From: Glutamicibacter sp. JC586
GTDB lineage: Bacteria > Actinomycetota > Actinomycetes > Actinomycetales > Micrococcaceae
Reading direction: 5' to 3'
NCBI RefSeq assembly: GCF_009805585.1
Contig: NZ_VHIN01000022.1
Span: 248,001-312,000 of the forward strand
DNA length: 64,000 bases
Part shown: positions 58,489 to 64,000 of the stretch, one piece after another
Layout: each line of letters starts with the position of its first letter
Numbering within the stretch: position 1 is the first letter of the stretch
Program-made: the position numbers and the translations under genes
The notes under the pieces: model-generated
Databases searched by the model: none
What the model saw: the letters and a program-made list of their open reading frames with translations, nothing else
What the model was told of the DNA's origin: nothing

Positions 58489-58564
58489 AACGAGCATTAC
58501 GCGCAGGTGTTCTTGATAGCACACGTTTTTATGAGTCGTTTATATATTCAGTTAGTATCTGAAT

Positions 58565-59497
58565 ATGATCAATGCATCTCGTGGAGTAAAGGTTTTCAGT
58601 TTGATGGCGACGGTCGGATTGCTGCTTGCTGGATGTAGCGAACCGAAATCTGACCTCAAGACTCTAACGCCGACGGTTGTTCCTTCACCGAGCAAGGAAG
58701 AACCGAAGATCAAGTCCCTGCGAGATGCTGATCTTGGAAATACTACCTGGGCAGATCCGATGGCACTTGATGGCAAAGCCTCGAAAATTCGTCTGAAGAA
58801 CTCGAAAGCCAGCGATGAATTCAACAACTATGCGCTGGGGAAGATCGTCTACGCGGACCTGAATGCCGACGGCGTTGATGACGCTGTCGCAACCTTCACC
58901 AGCACTTCCGGCAACGCCTACTGGCAACATTTTGTTGCATGGGTAGCGACCGAGGACGGGCCAGTTCAGGTTCCTGGCGAGATCGCTTATTCGCATAATT
59001 GCGGATCCACCGTTAAGAGCGTGGCGCCGGCCAAGCAAGGCGTCAAGGTCACTGAGTACCTCCGCAGCGACTTCAAAGATACTGCCTGCTCCGAGAACGG
59101 GCCACTAAAACAAGTTCGAACCGTAGGCGTAAAGCAGTACGCCGGCGATGACCAGCACTACCTCGTGCGCACAGATGCACTGGGTGGATACGGTGGTTAC
59201 TGCCATCCAGAGGGCGAGGGTGACACGATTTCGGTCTCGATCCCGGTCTATGCTGCTCCGAACGCCAAGAGTAAGATGCCTTTGCAACGCCAGACAATGA
59301 TGGGTTACATGGCCGGCCCGGAAGCTGCTGGCACGGTCACTAAAGATGGCCAGTGGGCGTTGTCAACGGTACTGATCAGGGATGAGAAATCGGCGACTGG
59401 TATGCAGACACGTTGCGCCTGGATGCCAACGACCAAGAACCCGCTGCACACAGACGGAGAAGCGGTGTTGGGTGAAAACGGGGAGCCGGTGGGGTAA
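58565..59497 (+). CDS. Lipoprotein of unknown function
   Basis: A 310-residue protein with lipoprotein signal: MINASRGVKVFSLMATVGLLLAGC, cleavage before the Cys at about residue 24. The mature part begins with a Ser/Thr/Pro/Lys-rich tether, then an apparent extracellular fold with KIVYADLNADGVDDAVATFTS, resembling an FG-GAP/calcium-loop D-x-N-x-D-G-x-x-D strand. Several further cysteines could form disulfides. No family is recognised. It is monocistronic between the gatCAB terminator and the grpB remnant. Confidence 0.82.
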   Translation: MINASRGVKVFSLMATVGLLLAGCSEPKSDLKTLTPTVVPSPSKEEPKIKSLRDADLGNTTWADPMALDGKASKIRLKNSKASDEFNNYALGKIVYADLNADGVDDAVATFTSTSGNAYWQHFVAWVATEDGPVQVPGEIAYSHNCGSTVKSVAPAKQGVKVTEYLRSDFKDTACSENGPLKQVRTVGVKQYAGDDQHYLVRTDALGGYGGYCHPEGEGDTISVSIPVYAAPNAKSKMPLQRQTMMGYMAGPEAAGTVTKDGQWALSTVLIRDEKSATGMQTRCAWMPTTKNPLHTDGEAVLGENGEPVG

Positions 59498-59560
59498 GGC
59501 AATTTGGAACCTTCCGGGAACGGCATTTTCGGGCATCTGCTGTCGATGAATAATGAATAA

Positions 59561-60104
59561 GTGAATAGCGAATGGTTCGATAGGCCAAGGGGTGAGCCTG
59601 TCCATCTTGTTGAACATGATCCGTCGTGGGGCGTCCAAGCAGCTGACTAGATGCTGCGCATCAAGGTAGCTGTCGGTTCTACTGCAGAATCACTAGAACA
59701 TATAGGATCGACCGCCGTTCCAGGTCTCATCGCCAAGCCAGTCCTCGACCTCCAAATAGCTGTTCCGGATATCTCGAAGGAAGCCGCATACCGTCGCGGC
59801 CTCGAAACCCTAGGGCTTGTTCTGTGGCAACGAGAAACTGACCATCGTTTCTTTCGGCCACCGGCGGGTGAACTGCGAACAGTTCATGTTCACGTGTGCG
59901 AAGTTGGCTCGACTTGGGAACGTGAGCATTTGGTGTTCCGTGATCGGCTGAGAGCAGACGCGTCGTTAGCCCGCGCTTACGCCGATTTGAAACTTGGTTT
60001 GGCTAGAAGCCGTTGGCCATGACCGGCTTGCTTACACCACCGGCAAATCTCAGTTCGTCAGGGACGTAATTGACGGAACGCTGCCGCGTGACTTGTCGGT
60101 GTGA
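59561..60104 (+). pseudogene. GrpB family (nucleotidyltransferase-like) protein, disrupted by a stop and a frameshift
   Basis: Read from GTG 59561, the frame encodes the GrpB N-terminus VHLVEHDPSWGVQAAD, meets a TAG at 59648-59650, and continues in the same frame with IEHIGSTAVPGL-like LEHIGSTAVPGLIAKPVLDLQIAVPD and FFRPPAGELRTVHVHVCEVG. Near 60005 the frame must shift by one base, after which AVGHDRLAYTTGKSQFVRDVI gives the expected C-terminus (Y-T-x-x-K-x-x-F-V). With both defects the gene cannot make the full family protein, which is usually about 170-180 residues. The 3' end overlaps the convergent GlxA-like gene. A sequencing error could explain one defect but hardly both. Confidence 0.75.
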
Positions 60105-61005
60105 TTCCTAGACGAGCCGTGAAGTGCTTGCGCAGCAGATCATCAGAGGTGAATCCGACTTCGCGAGCTATGGCACCAATCGACAGATCCGTTTGTTCAA
60201 GGAGACGCTGCGCTTCGCGTACGCGCAGATCATTGAGCCACGCAACCGGTGTGGTTCCCAGATTCGCAGAGAACCATCGGTGAAATGTTCTGGGTGACAT
60301 TGCGCAGGTAGCTGCGAGCTCCTTGATACTCCACCGTCGTTGAAGATCCTTTGTGACCTGCAACTGTAGCTGCTCGGCGGACGGCGCCGAACTGGCAGGA
60401 AAACTGGTATCCGCATATTGTGCTTGAGTGCCGGGCCTAAATACGGGGGTGACCATCGCCTTAGCGATGGTCTGTGCGGCGCTGGCTCCCCAACTCTCAC
60501 GGACCAAATGCAACAAGAGATCAACCCCTGCAGTGACTCCAGCCGAGGTCCATACTTTGTCTTCGCCACAATACAGATCCCTCGACTGGACCTGGATTGA
60601 TGGATAGAGCCGGGCGAGTTCATCGGCAAAGCGCCAGTGAGTTGTCGCATTACGTCCATCGAGCAGTCCTGCGGCAGCCAGAGTGAATGCCCCTGTGCAC
60701 AATGAAGCGACGAGTACACCGGCAGCTGCAGCTCTTGCGACCGCGGAGACATCTTGCTGCGGCGGTTCAGAAAGCGGATCTTCGCTCCCTGGGACCACAA
60801 GGATGTCCAGTTCCTCCACCGAGGTGAAGTCATGGGTGCTCCGTATCGACTGGAACGGGTCCAAATCAGTGATGCTCTCGGCAGCAATGAGTCGAACAGT
60901 TGGTTGGGGGAGACCACGATCCGAACGGTCATCGAAGACTTCTCGAATAACAGCAATATCGAATGCACGCCGTCCCGGGCCGATGAGAATTCCCACGATC
61001 GTCAT
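60058..61005 (-). CDS. GlxA family transcriptional regulator (DJ-1/PfpI + AraC helix-turn-helix)
   Basis: A 315-residue regulator. The N-terminal DJ-1/PfpI-like domain (about 1-190) has VASLCTGAFTLAAAGLLDGRNATTHW, with the nucleophile-elbow cysteine. The C-terminal AraC domain carries RRWSIKELAATCAMSPRTFHRWF and LSIGAIAREVGFTSDDLLRKHF, two helix-turn-helix units. It is divergent from the isochorismatase-like hydrolase, 70 nt apart, and this arrangement often means control of that gene. The effector is unknown. Confidence 0.92.
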   Translation of the reverse strand: MTIVGILIGPGRRAFDIAVIREVFDDRSDRGLPQPTVRLIAAESITDLDPFQSIRSTHDFTSVEELDILVVPGSEDPLSEPPQQDVSAVARAAAAGVLVASLCTGAFTLAAAGLLDGRNATTHWRFADELARLYPSIQVQSRDLYCGEDKVWTSAGVTAGVDLLLHLVRESWGASAAQTIAKAMVTPVFRPGTQAQYADTSFPASSAPSAEQLQLQVTKDLQRRWSIKELAATCAMSPRTFHRWFSANLGTTPVAWLNDLRVREAQRLLEQTDLSIGAIAREVGFTSDDLLRKHFTARLGITPTSHAAAFRQLRP

Positions 61006-61075
61006 GGCGTAATCTTATCGAACCATGACATTCATGCCACTGTTGATGTCCCCGTATCACTGATGAACTATAAGC

Positions 61076-61651
61076 ATGAGAAGGAATTATGAACCAGCAT
61101 TGATCGTGGTCGACATGCAGCAGGGTTTTTACGACGCCTCGTGGGGAGAAACCGTTAATTACCCCGAATGCGAGAAAAACGTTGATCGCCTCCTTACCGC
61201 GTGGTCTGCACACCGGTTGCCAATAGTGATCGTCAGGCACGATAGCCGTAATCCAAACTCACCCTTGTTCGTTGAGGGGCCCGGCAATGATCTTCACAAA
61301 TCGGTGCAAGCATTTACCCCTGATGTGGTGGTGACTAAAACGGTGAACTCCTCCTTTTATGGTTCGCCGGATTTGGAGCAGTGGCTTAGGTCCAGAGGGA
61401 TCAATCAGATTGTCATCTGCGGGATCCAAACCAATTTATGCGTAGAAACTACCGCGCGCATGGGTGGGAATCTTGGCTTTGATGTCGTTGTTCCTCTCGA
61501 CGCTACTCGCACCTTCGACCTAGCTGGCCCCGACGGCAGCGTCATTCCAGCGGCCACTTTGATGCAAGTTACGGCGACGAATCTGCATGGCGACGGGTTC
61601 GCGCAGGTGGTTTCGACACAAGAGGTGCTGGACTCACTGAGAGTGACATGA
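61076..61651 (+). CDS. Isochorismatase-family cysteine hydrolase
   Basis: A 191-residue hydrolase of the isochorismatase/nicotinamidase fold. The catalytic triad is visible: Asp in LIVVDMQQGFYD, Lys in VVTKTVNSSFYGS and Cys in ICGIQTNLCVETTARM. Members act on isochorismate, nicotinamide, biuret or other amides; this one lacks the metal-binding DxHxxxH of nicotinamidases, so a ureidoacrylate- or biuret-like role is possible. The adjacent divergent GlxA-type gene is its likely regulator. No strong ribosome binding site is seen before ATG 61076. Confidence 0.88.
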   Translation: MRRNYEPALIVVDMQQGFYDASWGETVNYPECEKNVDRLLTAWSAHRLPIVIVRHDSRNPNSPLFVEGPGNDLHKSVQAFTPDVVVTKTVNSSFYGSPDLEQWLRSRGINQIVICGIQTNLCVETTARMGGNLGFDVVVPLDATRTFDLAGPDGSVIPAATLMQVTATNLHGDGFAQVVSTQEVLDSLRVT

Positions 61652-61740
61652 TTGTGTAACGCCTGCTCAATGGCGAATTCGGTGCAAACGAGTCCTGGCT
61701 TTGCCCGCCACACGCGGCAAGATTCGTATAGGGTTGACCC

Positions 61741-62280
61741 ATGAATATCTCGTTCACAGCGATGGGAGCAGAAGACAGTAGCGCAATTATCGCGTTTTTA
61801 TCTAGTAACAGCTTCCCATTCCATGTCCGCCGGGACTGGTCAGTACCGGAGCTACAAGTGGTAGTTGATAGTGGCAGATATTGGAACAATGAGAGCCAAG
61901 GGTTCTGGATTGTTGGCGACGGTGAACGCTTGGGAATGGTTGTGCTTGAAGATCTGGAAGACGACACCCCAATGTTTGACCTGCGCCTGGCAGAGAACTA
62001 TCGCGGGCAAGGCCTGGGAACCCCCATTCTGAAGGAATTGTGCGCCATGGTCTTCAAGGAATACCCGGAGATCGTTCGATTCGAGGGCCAAACCAGAGAA
62101 GACAATATTGCGATGCGCAAGGTGTTCCATAAGGCGGGTTTCCTCAAGGAAGCCCACTATCGGATGAGTTGGCCCGTCGAGGATGGTACAAGACTGGCAT
62201 CGGTCGCCTACGCAATTCTCCGCCAGGATTGGGAGTCCGGCGAATCGACCAGCTTCGACTGGTACGACTTGGAAATCTGA
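61741..62280 (+). CDS. GNAT family N-acetyltransferase
   Basis: A 179-residue acetyltransferase: the acetyl-CoA loop is in LAENYRGQGLGTPILKEL (R-G-Q-G-L-G) and the C-terminal part is EDNIAMRKVFHKAGFLKEAHYR. The N-terminal half (IIAFLSSNSFPFHVR) matches the subgroup with an F-P-F-H pattern. The substrate is unknown. It sits alone 89 nt after the isochorismatase-like gene and converges with the DinB gene 16 nt away. Confidence 0.87.
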   Translation: MNISFTAMGAEDSSAIIAFLSSNSFPFHVRRDWSVPELQVVVDSGRYWNNESQGFWIVGDGERLGMVVLEDLEDDTPMFDLRLAENYRGQGLGTPILKELCAMVFKEYPEIVRFEGQTREDNIAMRKVFHKAGFLKEAHYRMSWPVEDGTRLASVAYAILRQDWESGESTSFDWYDLEI

Positions 62281-62296
62281 CTTCGCGCTCAAGATT

Positions 62297-62770
62297 TCAT
62301 GTGGCGGGGCGGCACAAGAAATCTCGAGTGATTTCCAAATGCCCCAGATGCTGGCAAAGCTCTTCGTAGACATGCATGAGGACGCCTTCGCAGGTGGCCA
62401 TCCAATATTCGATCTCGCGACCCGGTGGCAAGGCCGCGGGAGATTGGTGCAATTCGGTGCGCGAAATGTCTGCAACGAATGCTGTTCTGGTTTCGGACGC
62501 GAGATTCAACGCGTCGGGCTTGGCCAATTTCGCGCTAAACTCAGCGTTCCGATCACGGGGGACTGTGATGCCGAGATTCACTGTTGAAGACCAGCGACGC
62601 ATCATGCCGCAACAGTGCAACAGAATCTGCACCGGAGAATTGCTGCCTTCTATCGGCGAGCAACTATTGATCACTTCGTCTGGAATATCGTTGACGGTCT
62701 CGAAGAGCTGGTCAAACTTTTCAAGTACGAGTTGAACGAGAATCTGATCGTTCGGTGCCGATGAATTCAT
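62297..62770 (-). CDS. DinB-like / mycothiol-S-transferase fold protein
   Basis: A 157-residue four-helix-bundle protein. The conserved end HVYEELCQHLGHLEITRDFL contains the third ligand histidine, and an N-terminal LVLEKFDQLFETVNDI and QILLHCCGMMRRW (first histidine) complete the DinB pattern. The family includes metal-dependent thiol transferases that use mycothiol in actinobacteria, and the adduct here is unknown. The gap from 62771 to 62956 has a hairpin-like GAAAGAAG/CTTCTTTC pair but no gene I can support. Confidence 0.75.
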   Translation of the reverse strand: MNSSAPNDQILVQLVLEKFDQLFETVNDIPDEVINSCSPIEGSNSPVQILLHCCGMMRRWSSTVNLGITVPRDRNAEFSAKLAKPDALNLASETRTAFVADISRTELHQSPAALPPGREIEYWMATCEGVLMHVYEELCQHLGHLEITRDFLCRPAT

Positions 62771-62956
62771 GCCCCGAGTCTAGACGAAAGCTAGCGTTGC
62801 CATGGGCACAAGGCAGAACCACGAGATACACCCGCCAGAACAGGTTGAAAGAAGTCCTCATTGCGGGTGCTTCTTCTTTCGGGCCGTGGCGAACCTGGTC
62901 ATCGATGGAAATAGCAGGTAGAAAAACCACAACGTCCCGGACCACCTAGGCATCAA

Positions 62957-63514
62957 CTAATTGGTGTCGGAGCCCCAAGGGATCAAAGTTGCACGAAGAA
63001 AACGTCCCTCAACGGTTATCGATGCATCTGTAGGAACCACGAGTGCATCCAATCGGGCAAGATCTTCATTCTCAACTCGACAGGTGTTGTCCAATGCCAC
63101 GAGGATTGTCACCGCGTAGTTGCCCGAGATCTCGCTGAGCGAGTTCTCCGTGGAGACGCTAGCCTGCCATTTCTTGCCGAGGAACATCAAGTTCAGGGCC
63201 TGAAACCCAACTCCGAGGGGTGCAACGGAAACCTCATCGTCGCCAGCAAACGCTATGTGCTCACCTGCATGGAGACGATGCGTCTGGCCACCAATGGTCA
63301 GGTCTATCTCGCCAGGCCCAAGTGCTACCTGAATCCGCTGAATTCCAGAATATTGGCTGTAGGGCTGAGACTGAGAAATTTCAGCGACGCTTACTTTCCA
63401 AGTCCACTCACCGAGTGCATCCGAATCACTGAGGAGGGTACGCGATACTCCCTTGCCGTTCTTCCAAAGCTGGGCAGAAAGATTTGCATATCGAACAACG
63501 AGCAATTCGTGCAT
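62957..63514 (-). CDS. HutD/Ves family protein
   Basis: A 185-residue cupin-like protein starting MHELLVVRYANLSAQLWKNGKGVSRTLL, matching the HutD N-terminus (the W-K-N-G-x-G-x-T-x-x segment). A second block is FSQYSGIQRIQVALGPGEIDLTIGG-like (YSGIQRIQVALGPGEIDLTI) with GEHIAFAGDDEV. HutD is linked to histidine-use gene clusters and is thought to sense or limit formylated intermediates; no hut gene is nearby, so the name is family-only. I chose ATG 63514; an upstream TTG would add six residues. Confidence 0.82.
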   Translation of the reverse strand: MHELLVVRYANLSAQLWKNGKGVSRTLLSDSDALGEWTWKVSVAEISQSQPYSQYSGIQRIQVALGPGEIDLTIGGQTHRLHAGEHIAFAGDDEVSVAPLGVGFQALNLMFLGKKWQASVSTENSLSEISGNYAVTILVALDNTCRVENEDLARLDALVVPTDASITVEGRFLRATLIPWGSDTN

Positions 63515-63648
63515 AGCGGTAGGCTTCCTCAACGTTCACGTGGCTTTGAAGGTCATTTTGCCATCCGAGTTCTGGCCCGCTTCAATTCGTGACGGCACGA
63601 AGGGCGCTTTTCTGCCGTCCGTTCCAAACGGAAGATTAGGATTGAACG

Positions 63649-64000
63649 ATGAGCCACGCACCCGCCAACAAATCAGCCATGCCCGACGCTGAAGTCGCGA
63701 TTGATCTGAAGTTGGTGCGCGAGTTGATAACAACACAAGCTCCGCAATGGGCCCATGAAGACATTACCTACCTGGCCACTGGCTGGGACAACGAGGTCTA
63801 TCGCCTCGGAGATACCTTGCTGATCCGTTTGCCCCGGCGACAGATGGGGGAGGAGATCGGTGTCAAAGAGCGCCGTTGGCTCCCTCTGTTGGAAAGGGAC
63901 ACCGGCGTGGATATTGGCCTGGCGATCTTTGAAGGCCAGCCCACCGCAAGCTACCCTTTTACCTTTTCAATTTGCCGCTACGTTCCTGGAACTAGCGCTG
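63649..64000 (+). CDS. Aminoglycoside phosphotransferase (APH) family kinase, 3' end cut off
   Basis: The frame is open from ATG 63649 to the end of the window (about 117 residues). Another ATG at 63679 is in frame and gives a typical MPDAEVAID start. The kinase N-lobe is plain: the beta-1/beta-2 turn TGWDNEVYRLGDTLLIRLPRR, the alpha-C-like GVKERRWLPLLE and the hinge segment FSICRYVPGTSA. The catalytic loop is beyond the window. The APH family holds antibiotic, choline, fructosamine and homoserine kinases; no substrate can be given. A dyad TCCGTT-CCA-AACGGA (63618-63632) lies 17 nt upstream. Confidence 0.85.
   Translation, partial: MSHAPANKSAMPDAEVAIDLKLVRELITTQAPQWAHEDITYLATGWDNEVYRLGDTLLIRLPRRQMGEEIGVKERRWLPLLERDTGVDIGLAIFEGQPTASYPFTFSICRYVPGTSA

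Noticed and set aside
62183-62587. 134-codon plus-strand frame after the GNAT gene
   Set aside because: It overlaps GNAT and lies antisense to the DinB-like gene, which has the family's conserved histidines.
62721-62945. 74-codon minus-strand frame between the DinB and HutD genes
   Set aside because: It overlaps the start of the DinB gene, has no ribosome binding site and no recognisable motif.
59000-64000. Possible genomic island
   Set aside because: The genes look accessory and one is a pseudogene, but there is no integrase, attachment repeat, tRNA junction or clear composition break.

Overview
The window is chromosomal DNA of a high-GC actinobacterium of the family Micrococcaceae, most likely Glutamicibacter or a close Arthrobacter relative. 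The evidence is gene content and protein style: acyl-CoA carboxylase with an epsilon subunit, GatCAB beside a tRNA-Gln gene, DUF2505 and CGNR proteins, and an N-terminally regulated class III adenylate cyclase of 403 residues like the pyruvate-stimulated enzyme described from 'Brevibacterium liquefaciens' (now Glutamicibacter nicotianae). GTG and TTG starts are frequent, and many genes end in long, nearly perfect hairpins. I see no prophage, insertion sequence, CRISPR array, rRNA operon or replication origin.

Layout. 1-3.5 kb: 3' part of an FAD oxidoreductase, a small monooxygenase and an Uup-type ABC-F ATPase. 3.6-6.3 kb: tRNA-Gln(UUG), glmU and prs. 6.5-8.7 kb: an MFS exporter and an acetyltransferase. 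8.7-11.9 kb: a short-form rplY with a structured leader, pth, sufS and sufU. 12-18.7 kb: nhaA, a DUF2505 protein, mfd, a TPR protein and a small membrane protein. 18.7-23.6 kb: a nucleoside/sugar-phosphate group (PNP, phosphohexomutase, deoC) divergent from an LpdA-like quinone reductase. 23.9-28 kb: an MHS transporter, an SDR and the biotinylated acyl-CoA carboxylase alpha chain. 28-36.5 kb: a lipoprotein, a CGNR protein, Maf, a TetR/MmpL pair with a very long coiled coil, a dicarboxylate symporter and a DUF2975 protein. 36.6-48.7 kb: a VOC protein, a DUF885 peptidase, accE/accD, an SDR, birA, a PH-domain/adenylate cyclase/PP2C phosphatase operon, ligA and an inositol monophosphatase-like gene. 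48.7-54.4 kb: a SRPBCC/membrane pair, nagB with a ROK repressor, a GNAT and a penicillin-binding lipoprotein. 54.4-58.4 kb: a stand-alone maltokinase cap protein and gatCAB. 58.5-64 kb looks more accessory: a lipoprotein, a decayed grpB gene, a GlxA-type regulator divergent from an isochorismatase-like hydrolase, a GNAT, DinB and HutD proteins, and the 5' part of an APH-family kinase.

How the genes work together. Three parts of biotin-dependent acyl-CoA carboxylation (alpha chain, beta plus epsilon chains, biotin ligase) lie within about 16 kb. The two carboxylase promoters share a near-identical 19-bp dyad, which suggests one repressor or activator for both. Directly downstream of birA is a signalling operon that makes cAMP and removes protein phosphate. 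tRNA-Gln and GatCAB together supply Gln-tRNA by the indirect amidation route. Nothing here is plainly a new defence or mobile system. The most promising undescribed elements are regulatory: the shared acc operator, the rplY leader with mutually exclusive pairings, and the TetR and ROK operators next to their regulators.
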